This document shows, piece after piece, positions 11,345-23,790 of a stretch of 64,000 nucleotides of DNA (positions within the stretch are counted from its first letter, which is position 1; every line of letters starts with the position of its first letter). The stretch comes from Platerodrilus igneus (Eukaryota; Arthropoda; Insecta; Coleoptera; Lycidae): NCBI GenBank assembly GCA_036346225.1, contig JARFIW010001254.1, forward strand, positions 593,001 to 657,000, given 5' to 3'. The notes under the pieces are model-generated. The model was not told where the DNA came from. It did no database searches and saw nothing but the letters and a program-made list of their open reading frames with translations. The position numbers were made by a program, and so were the translations under genes.

Positions 11345-12078
11345 TAATAATTAATGGACTGGTCAGAATTATAGTATAATATACATGTTAATATTCTTAT
11401 GGGATGTAGTCCAAATCAAACAACAGAATACAGATTTAAATTTTTATCAATACCTAACGTTTCACATTTACTTTTCAAAGGCTAAAATGGAAACAGAAAA
11501 TTCGAAACAGAGAATACATAACCTGTCGTAACTCTTACATTGATCAATTATATTAAAGGAAGTTGAAAAACAATTACTGCACGATTCACATAATAAATGT
11601 AGGTCAAAAAATTAAAAATTAAAAAATTGTCTGAAGGGCACGTCAAGCCATGATGGCGGTTAAAACATAAAGACAAAGTTGAGAATGACAATTCTATAGG
11701 AGTAATCAATGCCATTTTCGGAACGTACTCTGTCACTCCTATAGAATTTGTCATTCTCAACTTTGTCTTTATGTTTTAATCGCCATCGTGGCTTGACGTG
11801 CGCTTCAGGCAATTTTTTAATTTTTAATTTTTTGACCCACATTTATTATGTGAATCGTGCAGTAATTGTTTTTCGATTTCCTTTAATATAATTGATCAAT
11901 GTAAGTAGTTAGCGACAGGTTATGTATTTCTTGCTAATTTCGAATTTTCTGTTTCCATTTTAGCCTTTGAAAAAGGTGCGAAAAATGTACCGAAACGTTA
12001 GGTATTGATAAAAATTTAAATCTGTAATCTGTTGTTTGATTTGGACTACATCCCATAGGAATATTAACATGTATATTA

Positions 12079-12121
<43 letters not shown>
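11288..12121. repeat. Foldback palindrome flanked by TA microsatellites
   Basis: Two arms, 11371-11703 and 11735-12084, are inverted copies of each other over about 335-350 bases with roughly 90 percent or better identity by eye. They surround a 31-base loop (11704-11734). The arms share TATAGTATAATATACATGTT, GGACTACATCCCAT and GGCTTGACGTGC-type landmarks in opposite orientation. Runs of (TA)n lie directly outside on both sides (about 11291-11341 and 12082-12121). No coding frame. This is consistent with a foldback element or MITE that targets TA repeats. Confidence 0.8.
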
Positions 12122-12123
<2 letters not shown>

Positions 12124-12124
<1 letters not shown>

Positions 12125-13711
12125 GTTGTGACCACTTTTGTGAGTGGGAGCGCCACTAATTACTGTTGTGACAGGTACAGCAAACTGTATTAATGAGAAT
12201 GCATTAAATTTATTATTTTACCTTCCTGTTCTTCTTTTTTACCTGCTTAACTCAACGAAAACTATACTGTGAAATTTACGAAGATGAAATGAAACACAGA
12301 AATCTCAAGATAAATCTATGCACTCTAAAACAATTTTCCTTCATACACGAGAATATAGAGCTAAATTCATACATACAATTATTCCTAAACGTTGCTTAAA
12401 ATTAATCCTTACCCAACTTTTGTTAACAGGAACAAAATCCTCTTTTATGTGGATAATTTACTGGTGCTGTATTAATACGCTTGAGAGTATAATTGGCTAA
12501 TGATGCCCCACAGATTAATTAGTAAAGATCAAAGTACTTCCACCTCTGACCTTGAAATTTTTCTGGTAATTATCCCTATCACAAATAAATTAAAAACTTA
12601 TTCTATCTTAAGTGCTAACATTAAATTATCCTTTTAGATTACAACAAAAATTAACGACTTACACTTGCTGGTATTATTGTAGAATAGCGCTTATCAAAAA
12701 CTCATCTTCAAGGTAATTAACGGTATTAAAAACTTCTTAGTTCCAACTTAATCTTTATCAGTTCGTAAAGTGCATTTTATTTCTTTCATCAATTTAACTC
12801 AGCCTATTCTCTTGCATGACGATTATTTATGTCGAAGATTGCTCATTCTCATAGTGTTTTACAAAAGAATTATGTATAAAGTTCATACAAAGTTCTACGC
12901 AACGTATTGCATGTCACAAAATGAATTACAAATTGCTCGAACTTATACGTTCAAATCCTTACTCAAAGTTACGTATTGTGTGGTTCAGGAAAGAATGACT
13001 GACTACATAGAAGAAAACTGAATCGGAGTTTACTGCATTGGAGCAGTTTGAAATAGAGCCGACTGCATGCCGTTTTTATTCAGATCCGGTTTATATACAA
13101 AAATTATCTCTATACATAATTTTCCAGATCCTTCTAGATCTACCTCGAAAATAAGTCACCGCTGATGTAAGAATTAAACCGATTTCGCGTTTAACTGTCA
13201 ATTACCGAGTCGATATAATTTTATGAGTATCGTAAAAGAGTCGTTTATCCTCTTCTAACGCACGAAGTCAATGGTTCGCCGTTTTTTTCTCTTTTATTGT
13301 ACTACGGGAAGCTATTAAAAATATTTCTTATTTACTTTATTGCATTTGAATAATCGGGGATTTCTTTGTATTGATGCACTCATTTGTTTACGAGAAATAG
13401 TTAGCTTTTAGGCTCTTCGCCTTGTTGCACTACAACCAGATTTAAAACAATCTGTCAGCTTTTTTATTTTAAAAATTGTCGATGATACGAAGCGACTTAA
13501 ATGGTTTTCACTCGCTCTCACTGCACTACCAGCCGCACCTTATTTATTACACTCGTGGCACATTATTTTGCCCTTTCGTGACATATTCAGGCTCGCCTAG
13601 TCACAATTATCTGACTTATTAGCAAAAAGCCTCAAGCTAAACTATCAACTTACAAACTAAATTCACTAATTAAACATTAATTGGGTGTTTTTTACACCAT
13701 GATCATTACAG
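12124..13711 (-). repeat. Probable long 3' LTR of a gypsy-like element
   Basis: On the minus strand the block begins TGTAATGATCATGG directly after a purine-rich tract (AATTTGGAAGTAAC) and ends ACAACA at 12124, giving TG...CA borders. It lies just downstream of an integrase C-terminus. It contains a TATATAAACCGG core-promoter-like motif (minus strand, about 13087-13101). The first roughly 175 bases recur at 29393-29567. The far boundary is inferred from the TG/CA rule only, since no second full LTR was found. Confidence 0.5.
13087..13101 (-). promoter_or_regulatory. TATA box inside the long LTR
   Basis: TTGTATATAAACCGG on the minus strand, followed about 30 bases downstream by GCAGTCGG, which fits an insect initiator. 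It supports the reading of this block as an LTR promoter. Confidence 0.4.
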
Positions 13712-13892
13712 TTACTTCCAAATTTTTAAGAGTAATTAGGTAACTTAAATTACGAACAAAATTTTCAAATGTGGCTCTTAAAATTTATTTACCTACTACA
13801 CTACATGTCTAAAGATTACTACTAACACCCATATTTTTTTATTTGACCGTTCACAAATATGTCTTTTCTAATTTACAGTTATTTGTGCCTTT

Positions 13893-14129
13893 TTATATTT
13901 GTCTGTGCTTGGGTAATTCAAAACATGCATGATTTTCTACTTCAGTTACTACTTCATAGAGACCTTCGTACACTTTGAAAACCCTTTTTATAATTTTATC
14001 AGCAGCTGAAGATTGATAATGAGATTTGATTGAGACCAAATCACCCGCAGTAAAGTTTTCTGGTTTTATATTTCGTTCATGATTATGTTTGCACTTTGCT
14101 CCACAAGAAGCCATACAATCTTTTGCCAA
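13893..14129 (-). pseudogene. Integrase C-terminal fragment of a gypsy-like element
   Basis: A 78-codon minus-strand frame with FTAGDLVSIKSHYQSS and KVYEGLYEVV. This is the SH3-like C-terminal module of gypsy integrases, which binds DNA and follows the catalytic core. The upstream frame is lost within a few codons. The region 14130-14490 holds only broken coding remnants in the same direction. The 3' LTR follows about 180 bases downstream, in the position expected for the end of pol. Confidence 0.65.
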
Positions 14130-14489
14130 ATTTTAGTTTTAAACGTAAAGGCTTTTTTTGTGAAAAAGGTAAAAGCCGTTCTATTAAATGAGTGGGCTTT
14201 TTTGTATCAACTGGCACTTGAATCATACAAACTTCTTAGCAAGGATTTGCATAAACAACAGAAAAATTGGGTTCATCGGCGACTTTTTCAAACACCAGGC
14301 CTATAAACACCTTGCAATCGTTGAGAGATTAATCTCAAAAGCCTTAACTTGTTTTGATAACCAAAAAAATTTATTTACCACGATTTTAATTTTTTGTATA
14401 GATTTGCAGTCTTTATACCATCTTCAGTCATATATTTCCACTAAATACGAACCTAGCAGGTCACCACGCATTTTCAACTTCTCTTAATT

Positions 14490-15304
14490 TGACATCTTGT
14501 TTAACAGATATAGAAACACCTATAACACTAGGGCTGCTACCCTGTTTAATACTACTACCACCAGAAGCTCCACGTTGACTTATTCGTTTAACTGCAGTAC
14601 CACGTTGTGCATTTTTGTTAGCATAAGCATTTTTTCTAAAGTTGGGTGTAAAATCGGCTTGACGTCCTCCTACTGCATATCTATTAACATCACCTGTTCC
14701 ACGCCCTCTGGCATCTAATGCTAATATATCATTGAGAATATTCTCTGACCTTAGTTTACTTTTAGGATCATTTCTTAAGTCATTAAAAACACATAACCAT
14801 AGACTTTCTTACTATCGTGGTTTGATGGAGACTCTTGATTTTCTCGATCTGGCAAACCCAATTTTGTTTCTGGTGGGCTAGTATTGATAAAATCTGCATT
14901 TGCTTTAGTATTGACTTTATTCTTAGCTCGAACAATTTTTCGTTGGACAAAACTGCACGATCTACTTCAACAGCAAATTTAGCTGACAGTGGTATAATTA
15001 TTGGCTTAATTGGTTTTGGTTTTATCTTTAACAATATCTGGGACATCAAATTTACTTTAATGTTAAGTTTCAATAATTGATTTGATTGCCATGAGATCAC
15101 TATTTTTGTTTGAACTTCACTATTATTAAGCGTTGTGTTATTATCATCATTAACATAATCAGAATTGATGTAGCCAGTGTTTATAACATTATTTACTTTC
15201 GAGTTTTCATTAATTGCATTCATGTCAGTACATTCCTTTTTAGCATTAATTTGCAGAAAATAATTATTTTGAACTCCAGATTTATATTCTATGTTTGTAT
15301 TCAA
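14490..15304 (-). pseudogene. Gag-like or unknown remnant of the internally deleted LTR element
   Basis: A 173-codon minus-strand frame (14783-15304) is rich in Asn and Lys with no recognised domain. Downstream (14500-14770) a further frame reads through an arginine/glycine-rich stretch including ALDARGRGTGDVN. Position and strand match the LTR element at 12.1-14.1 kb, so it may be its gag with the protease, RT and RNase H section deleted. It could equally be an unrelated pseudogene. Confidence 0.3.
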
Positions 15305-16888
15305 GGTCTGATATTTAACATTTACTGCGTCTTTTTTTTATAAGGTTTTACTTTTTCATTGTATTATTTAATTTCAGGGAATTTTTATACCCTGTATGGG
15401 GTTCCATTGTTATTAAGTTTAATTTAAGCTTCGCGTGTAAATCACACAAAGATTTGGTTCTCGCATATTTCCGGACATTGAACTATGATTTGTGGTGTAA
15501 AAAAACCGCAAATATTGCATTTTTTATGCTTCAAAAATGCAGTTGCGTCTAATAGTTTAGTAAGAACATTAAGAATCTTAGTAGGGATGATGGTTCGTGG
15601 GAGCCGAGCGTTGAAACAAGCAGTACTTTATTACCAGTCTTCCTCGCTCGCGGACGTGTTAGGTAGAATTAAGAGAGTCGGCGAAGTGATACACTTTCCT
15701 TTTGTTACCTATCTCAATACCGATATAAAGATACCGGCGCTTCGTCGACAAAGGATCACTAATAACCAAACAACAAACACCTAGACACACCCCCTGATAG
15801 GAAAGACGAACCGGGCTTATGAGCTCCACGGGGTAAGTTTTTGCAGTATAATTTGAGAGGCTTTGACACCCCGGGGGAAATTTATTCCTTTATAAATTTG
15901 ATTATGTTATAATTATTCTTTTATATGAGTAGAAATAGCGTTACAATTGGCACCCCATCATGTTCCTTTATAAAATGCATTGTTCAAGAGTTTGCCTTTT
16001 CACGCATGTACCTTTTGTTTTTGTTTATTATGCTACTTGAAAATATAAATAGCTTTACTGTCGAAGTTAAAAACATTTTAATAAATTCGTTTAAAAGCTT
16101 TATTTATCGATTTTAAGATACCAGCTCTTATAATATTACCGGTAACATACACTTCCCTGGTTGCTATTACTGTAAAAACCAATTTTAAATATGGCTCATA
16201 CGTCACTTCTTTGTCTTAAATCAACCTGTATTTTGGTTATAAATACATTTTCCTGTTAATCTTAAAGTGCAATTTTTCCTGTCTTAAGTGATTTTATAGT
16301 GTGTATCTAAATATCTTGCGTTATAGGTCATTTTTCCGTTATATGGAAGAATTTTTAATTACATCAAATTAGCGGAAACAGTTCGTTACATTAAATTGGC
16401 TTTAAATATCTAAGGTAAAGTGTTGATTGCTATTTATCACTGTGCAAAATACCTACATATCGTAATTATTATTCAATTTTTTGTTAAAGACCTCCGATTA
16501 AAAGAAACCTAACCTACAATTTGCGATAACCCGTTTGTTAAGTGATTTATTTTACCTAGAGTTGTTCTAGCAGCCTACTCTATTATTCTATTTAAGATAT
16601 TGTTTGTGTCAATTGTATATACTTTAAAAATAACGCCTCTTAAAAATAGAAGCACTAACTTCAAATTCACCTATTTACAATACCTTTTTTAATTGCTAAA
16701 TATGTTTTTTGTTTGAATTTATTACTTATTTAGAACATCAAGGTAATTTGTGCGTACACAACCTTAGATAAAATTACCATCTCTATTTTACAAACTGAAA
16801 ATAAATACAAATTATTTTCTATTCAACATAACTAGCAATTTTCTTCAAAAAGTAATTTCTAATGATATCTTATGTGTAAATTATACCA
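15305..16888. other. Unassigned intergenic sequence
   Basis: No recognisable gene. A less AT-rich segment at about 15590-15835 (containing GGAGCCGAGCGTTG and CTTCGTCGACAAAGG) differs in composition from its surroundings and reads open for 99 codons, but shows no known motif. It may be an old LTR or SINE. The rest is AT-rich and featureless to me. Confidence 0.35.
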
Positions 16889-17848
16889 TATAGTACCAAG
16901 GCCGCCCACAAAGGGGGTCAATGGGGGTTGCCTGACCCCCTCTGAATATGTTCCTTTCGTGTTTTTTTTCGTTAGAAATCGCAACACGAAGTGCACCTTC
17001 ACTAGAGATTGAAGAAGATTACGATTTCACTATCGGTTATACTATTGTTTAAAAATAAAGTAAACCTAAATGTTGAGATTACACTACAGGTATGCCTATT
17101 GTCTAACTATAAATAGACCGACTTTGTATGTCATTTTAAGCAGGAAATGCGAATTAATGCGATTACCTTACAATAGTAACCCTAACCGCCTATAACAAAA
17201 CTGTTATTTTCATTCTTTAATATCTAAATATCTTTACCCTGAAAGTATCTATTCAAACGAAATATAAATAAAGGCTTTCATAATGGTTTCTTTCTTATTG
17301 TACAGGTTCAGGTACTCTACAACTAAAACTTTGGAATGTTCTACAAATGTCTCATTGTGTTCTATTCTGAGAAAAAATATATTCTTTATCTATAACAGTA
17401 AAGTACGTCTATATTTTCAGTGACTTCAGTTTGTATTCAGTGTTTTTCGAATGCGGTGTACTTTTAGTTTGTGACTTAGGAAACTTTATCTGACTGTTGA
17501 ATTAGTAGAAGTAGAAGACGTGTATGTTGATAGATATTGATTGGTCATTTTCCTTGTAGTTATTGTTATCAGTGTTGATAAGTAGTGTAGTTACTGGTTT
17601 TTGTTTTTAAAGAAGGCCGAAGATTGCAGTTACAGTTTAGTTACGGATAGGATAGCAGTAAGTACTAATGTACCTAATGCGTGAGAATACATATTTAAAA
17701 ATAATATTTATTTGCAATTGGGAGATTCTTATTTTTTTTCTTTAAAGTCTATGTGATTAACAAATCTCTTCTTTTGAAGTATCAGAAAAGTAAAGCGTGT
17801 TATTTTTTTTTCAGAAATTTAGATCTAAGATCAGTAACAATACTAACA

Positions 17849-20208
17849 ATGGATATTAAAAAATTTTTCAAACGAAATGAACTAAAAGAATCATCTAGCA
17901 TAGGCTGTAGTAGTAGCGGTGCTGGTGCTAATGCTATTTTTGAGTGTAATAGTATAGTACATAATAGTGTCAATGATCTAAATAAAGCTGGTAGTTCGTC
18001 ACCTAATACTTTAAAATTTCTCACTCGTGAATATGACACCAATCTTTCAACTGATAAGAATGAGTACATGCTCGATTTGGGCAATTTTGTTAACTCGAAT
18101 GAAACACTTTCCGACGATGTTCGCTTTTCATTATTAACAAATTCTTACAAACCAGATCCTAAATATAATTTCAAGAACGATTCCGAAGATAGAAGAAGTG
18201 CTTTTAGATATGACTAGCTTCAACAATACGATTGGCTTGCGTACTCACCAAAACTTAAAGGCGCACTTTGCAAATATTGCGTAGTTTTTCGGCCAACTGT
18301 TAAAAAAGGGGTTCTTGGTTCTTTCATTGTGAAGCCCTTCACAAAATATCATGACTTTGTCGCTTCTGCAAAAGCACATGCTACAACCGAATGGCATCGT
18401 GATTCAACTATAAAAACTTCTAGTTTTACAAAAATTATTGAAGGAAAACGTCTATTAATTATCTCTCAAATAAATGAAGCTGAGCGGGATTTGATTGAAT
18501 CGAATCGCAAAAAACTTATACCAATAATATCCACCGTCATTTTTTGTGGTATGCATGATTTGCCATTACGAGGTGATAAAAAAGGTAATTTTGAGGATCT
18601 TTTACAATTCAGAATAGAAAGTGGGAATCACATTCTAAACAAGCACTTAAAGTTTTGCAAGAAGAACTCAAAATACACCTCTCACAGAACTCAAAATCAA
18701 ATAATTTCAATTTGTGGAACATTAATTAGGGAAAAAATTGTGAAAGATGTGAATTTGAGTGAAGCATTTTCAATTCTGGCTGACGAAAGTGCAGATATTG
18801 CTGGGGTAGAACAGTTATCACTTGGAGTAAGATTTGTTAGTAATGACAATTCGGTCAGAGAAGAATTTTTAGGCTTTGTAGTCCTTACATCGATGAACGC
18901 AGAAGGTATAACTGCTGCAATTTTAAACGCTTGTAATGAATATGGTGTTTGTATGGATAAATTAGTTGGATTAGGGTTTGATGGTTGCTCGACGATGGCA
19001 GGTCATGAGCAGGGAGTCCAAAAACTTATTAAAAATAAATATCCAAAAGCGATATATTTTCACTGCGCGTCCCATAGATTAAATTTAGTGATAAATGATT
19101 TGAACAAGATTCCGGATATTCAAAATTCAGTAGGTACCATTAAAGAAGTAATTACTTTCTTTCGAGATAGTCCATTAAGACGTAGATATGTTTCTAATAT
19201 TCCACTATTATGTGAAACACGCTGGTCCGCCAAATATAAATCAATGAGGTTGTTTGCGGAACATTTTGCAGATACTATGAACGCTCTGGAAAATTTAGCT
19301 CATAACCGTGAAATAAATGCTCAGACAAGAAATAGGGCCAGTCAACTTTTAAATTGCGTTTCTTTGTCGAAATTTATTCTTTGTCTGCATATTATGGCCA
19401 AATATTCTAGCAAATTGGAACCTGTTTGTAATGCACTGCAGTCTAAAAGTATAAACTTATTTTCCATTAAACAGCACATAGATGAACTACTCAAACTTTT
19501 TAAGACACACCGTAGTGATCCTGAACAATATTTTAAAAAGGTTTATAAAAAAGTGTTGAACATGCCCATGGTTTTGGATTGGAAATTACATTACCACGTA
19601 TTGCACCAAGACAAACTCATAGGTCTAATTATCATATAAGTAGTGTTGAAGATTACTTTCGAGTAAGCCTTTTTATTCCTTATTTGGATTCTGTTATACA
19701 GTCTATTTCCACAAGGTTTTCTGAAAATGCTACGACTTCTTTTTTACTCTCTGGATTACATCCAAATAACTTAAAAGGCAACAATATAAAAAGAGCATTG
19801 TTAAATAAAAAAGAAGAAATAGCCAGAAGTTACAACATTGATAACTTTTCAGAACAGTTGCAAACGTGGGTTGAACTTTGGCAAAATAGAGAGATTCAAC
19901 AAGATACAGACTTTGTACATTTGCTTGATAATAAAGTTTTTTTTCCGGCCATCAAAACTGCGCTGAATATTTTTTTGGCATTACCTCCAACTACTGCAAC
20001 AATAGAAAGGTCATTTAGTACGCTAAAGCGAGTAAAATCGTGGCTTAGATCAAGCATGTCAGGGGATAGATTATCAGGTTTATGCATGCTTAGTGTACAT
20101 AAGGACATGGTAGGTAGGGAGAAACAAGCATTTATAAATGAAGTCCTAAATAGATTTGATCAAGACCGAAGAAGATTGATATTTTTATTCAAAAATGATG
20201 ATGATTAA
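17849..20208 (+). pseudogene. hAT transposase (ZMYM1/TTF-domain type), one stop and one frameshift
   Basis: The likely start is ATG at 17849 (MDIKKFFKR), because the FF-containing N-terminus is typical of this family. It lies just after a pyrimidine-rich AG at about 17813 that may be a splice acceptor. Domains in order: a low-complexity N-terminus; a TTF-type zinc-binding region (LCKYCVVF near 18270); the RNase H-like catalytic domain with LADESADI and FHCASHRLNLV; and the C-terminal hAT dimerisation module with ATIERSFSTLKRVKSWLR. An in-frame TAG at 18215-18217 and a frameshift near 19580-19620 break it. Family members cut and paste the element between 8-bp target repeats. Confidence 0.88.
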
Positions 20209-20699
20209 TAAAACGCGAGAACAGTCCTATTCAGCAGTGCCAGTTATAATAGTTTGTTGTACCCTTCTTAGTTCTTAGTCATGTTTGTTTGTGCAACAAA
20301 TATTAAAGACACTATTTAAAGTGCCGGTCGGATATTTATTTACTATTAATTAATATCTGTGGTTTGTGGCCATTTGATTGACAATGTGGTTTTTCTGTTT
20401 CCGTTAAATATGGTTGTGTCGTGTCTGTATTTTTACATTTTCTTACGGGCGGCTTATTACGTGTATTGGAATAAGTCCATTCAATTTTCAATTAGTGTGT
20501 GTTAATGTAAAATCCAATCTTTTCCATTTGCTACCATGTGCACCATCAAGCCAAAAGAATTGATAGCCTGCTGCACCAGCAATTTACCAGATTGGTAAGT
20601 AACTTTACACTTTATGAAAATTCGATTAATTACAGAATGCTGCATTTATTAAGAAACTATCAATCCTACGTTTTTCTTTCAATTTCAAATACTATAGCC

Positions 20700-20818
20700 G
20701 AAATCTCGAAAGAATGCATTCGCGTCATAGGTTTCTGAATTAAACACCGACATACTTTTAATGTATATCGCTTTTAAATTCAGTAAACTATGGCGCGAAT
20801 GCATTCTTTCGTGATTTC
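20700..20818. repeat. 31-bp hairpin in the 3' part of the hAT element
   Basis: GAAATCTCGAAAGAATGCAT at 20700 onward pairs with the inverted segment ending at 20818. It gives a stem of about 31 bp with two mismatches around a 57-base loop. It lies beyond the transposase stop and inside the element, and is not part of the terminal repeats. Confidence 0.7.
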
Positions 20819-21032
20819 AACTATAATATTAAAAAACGCTTCATTATCGATGGTCCTAACTGCTTTTGAGCTACTCTATGGAAATAAGATTTTATGTCTT
20901 AGATTACTTTCCAATACGTCCGGTAACGGGGTTGCATTAACAGTGTTCATCCTTTGTGTAACATAACTAATATTTTTGAAAGTAGTCTTGACCCCCTCTA
21001 CAAATTATTCTGTGGGCGGCCTTGTATAGTAC

Positions 21033-22330
21033 CAACATTAACTTATGGATTACACGATTTTAATCGAAAATTTTACCTTTAACAATTAACTTGAAACTTT
21101 AATCTCTTATTTTATTTTTAATTATGTAAATATACCTCGTCTTCTCATTGTGCATGGATAAAAAAATTTATCTGTAATATCATCTTCCGTACCTAAATAT
21201 TATATAATCATTGAGCTTTCAAATCGTTTAATTCTACGTAAATTTAGTTTATAACCTTTGACGTATCCTATCGTACATCTAAATGGATATTATCATTTAA
21301 TCTATTTATTGTTCTAACCCTTGTCATTCTATATATAGTTTTTAGTTTTAAAAGATAAACCTCATTATAATTTTTTTTTCTATTGGTTATTACATGCAAA
21401 GAAAACTATTTTTTTGCAAATTTTCATTTTCTACCTTATTATTATTCCACAACCTAATACAGTCATTTATTCGTGGTTGACATCTTTCGTCTGAACAATC
21501 CAACGAATATTAGAATTTGTACTAACTGATGTCTACTTGCCGCTTTTCCACTTGCATTTTCATAGGATCGGAACCTCCCACATAGCAAAATTTGATTCAT
21601 GATATATTCCTCGAATCTACATCAAGTTCAGGTGTACATTCTGCCAATATACATAAAAATAATAGTGTAGATCTAATGTACATGCACGGTATGTGTAAAG
21701 GGGTGTTCAGTGGAACTGAACTTTCAGGTTCTAGGTATATTCATATGAATATGAAATGCATATTGTAAGTCTATTCTGTGAACATATATATCAGGTGACA
21801 TGTATATGTATGCAACATAGAAAGCATTATGAATTTCCTATGTACATTGCAGGTACATGCAGGGTATTCTTCGATGAAGTTGAATTTACACGTTCTAGGT
21901 ATATACAAGTGAACGTTCTATGTAAAGTACCATGTGCATACATGCACTGTATCTATGTACAGTCATTTCTTTCATTTCCAGTAATACTTAGACTTCTGTT
22001 ATTGTTAGGAGAGGCTGTCAAATTTAGACTACAACTATCATTAGTCTTAAAAGTAAATGAAAGGTTGCTATAAAGATGTAAATACTGTAAGTGTGATTTT
22101 AACCGTTTATTCCTTTCCTTAGCAAGTTTTCTGTTTAAATGCTTGCTCTAGAAGTTATCGTGTACGGGTAACCTTTGCCTATTACTTCTATTATTAGACA
22201 TTTCTATCATCCACTATATATACATACTAAAATGATGTAGGAATCAAATACTTACTTTTACTAAACTTATTACAATAACACATACAGGCTGCGTACTGCA
22301 GGTACAGCTACAGATTACTAAAAAAGAGGG
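21033..22330. other. Intergenic, with a degenerate ATGTACAT-rich repeat
   Basis: No coding gene. The part at about 21600-21970 is dense in variants of ATGTACAT, ATATACAT and GTTCTAGGTATAT. A similar tract lies at 28490-28760, so the two may be flanks of one degenerate repeat split by the BEL insertion. The remainder is plain AT-rich sequence. Confidence 0.4.
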
Positions 22331-22498
22331 TGTCGCTTTCAAAAGCTCTCACACACCCGTCTTCTGCAAGGGTTCGAATGCAACTCAACTCTACGCACTT
22401 TCACTGCCGGTATATGAATGTTTCACTCAAACTGTAGGGTGCACGCACTGATGGTATTTATTGTCACCAATACCGAATTGTTCGATGATGACGTAACA
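22331..22498 (-). repeat. BEL/Pao 3' LTR
   Basis: 168 bp, TG...CA ended, aligned throughout with 28006-28173. One substitution is visible (GAATG here, GAACG there). It is short for the clade, so the true outer border on the left could be debated, but similarity stops there on both copies. Confidence 0.8.
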
Positions 22499-22759
22499 TA
22501 CCGCCCACCAAATTCATAGAATTTTGAAAAGGAGGGAAGTAGGTTGGGTGAAGGAAATCACATGGGATTTGACCTTGCTAGGAAAACAGGTAACGAAAGA
22601 TAGGGTGGTACACTACAGCGAGCGATATTACCAACTATGCAAAATATATGTAAATAAGCAAATATGTAAAAATAATATACTACTATACATGTAAGAAATG
22701 TGTATATACATCTAAACATAAAAATAAAATTAAAATACCGGTAGCGGCGCTAGTTTGAC

Positions 22760-23790
22760 CAAAGGTCGTTTTAGTGTGCCATGTGCAGTTTTGACCTGGG
22801 TAATACGTGCTGCCGGTAGGTCTCCCATAGGAGGAGTTACCAGGACCGGTTTGGTACGAAAACATCTATGACATGATGATAAATAATTTCTGATTGAATT
22901 TTTAATAGAAAGGATCCAAAAATTCTGTTGTATAAGATACGCTGTGGTATTAACACCGGGATGGTAATACCTTTCATGAGTTGACCGAATGATAAGTTCG
23001 GTTAATCGGTGCCGCTGAGGCAATAACGCAGGAAACTTTTCGAAATAGGAAAGCGAAGAATGTGTCAAGCGCCCACCTACTCTTAAGATATTTTGTGGAT
23101 CAACAAATCGAGAAAGTTTTCCCAAGCTTTTAGGTAATTTACGGTTTGCATTGATCGAAGTACATGCCGAACGATAATCATGAGAGCATTGTGTAATTCA
23201 ATGTCTGTTAAGGGACCCGTATGACGTTGAGTCATGGGTTTAGAAAATCTATAAATGTAAGCCACGATGCCTTGGATTTTATATAACGATGAAAAGCGAC
23301 TTAGTAAAATGTCAATGACGTTTGGATCTGTTTGAGCGACAAATGTTAGGATCTTCTTTTCCGTAGTTACCTCAGCAATTGAGGTTGACAAAGTTGGTTG
23401 AGGCGGCCACGAGTCACTAGGGTAGTGAAGCCATTCAGGCCCCGCCCACCATAGCGAACATGAAATAACCGCGCTTGGCATTAATGCCCGAGATGCAGGA
23501 TCAGCCGGATTATGCGAAGATTTAATATAAAACCATCGGCTAGGTGCAATGATTTCTTGAATGTGGCTAACACGGTTTGCCACAAAAGTTTTCCAACGAA
23601 AAGGTGGAGAACGTATCCAAGTGAGAGCGACCGTAGAATCACTCCACGCTGAAACATCGAAAATTTCAATCAAGCCTTGATAAGACCGAATGGTAAAAGA
23701 AAGTAAATCGGTTAATAAAACGGCGGCACATAATTCCAAACGTGGAATTGAAATGCGCTTAATTGGAGCTACTTTTGTTTTAGCGGTTAC
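22760..23790 (-). pseudogene. BEL/Pao RNase H end and truncated integrase
   Basis: Continuation of the BEL pol gene in two further frames. The piece at 23083-23739 starts with RNase H (ELCAAVLLTDLL, then FDVSAWSDSTVALTWI) and runs into the linker. The piece at 22762-23125 carries the integrase zinc module (RSTHERYYHPGV, then SSCHRCFRTKP) and MGDLPAARI. It then loses similarity about 300 bases before the LTR. The DDE catalytic core of integrase is therefore absent, so this copy could insert only with integrase supplied in trans. Confidence 0.8.

Larger units (their letters stand above)
16897..21024 (+). mobile_element. Complete hAT transposon, ZMYM/TTF type (4128 bp)
   Basis: The ends are inverted repeats starting CAAGGCCGCCCACA. 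They are flanked by a perfect 8-bp target duplication TATAGTAC (16889-16896 and 21025-21032), the hAT hallmark. A second shared motif, GGGGGTCAA, lies a little inside each end. The element holds one transposase gene on the plus strand plus long non-coding flanks. It appears complete, but the transposase is broken. Confidence 0.92.

Noticed and set aside
15485..15784. 99-codon plus-strand frame in a less AT-rich patch
   Set aside because: No domain, no neighbouring gene structure, and composition more like an LTR or SINE. Left as unassigned sequence.
17753..17848. Upstream extension of the hAT transposase frame
   Set aside because: A pyrimidine-rich AG just before 17814 looks like a splice acceptor, and the family N-terminus fits the ATG at 17849 better, so the earlier Met was not used.
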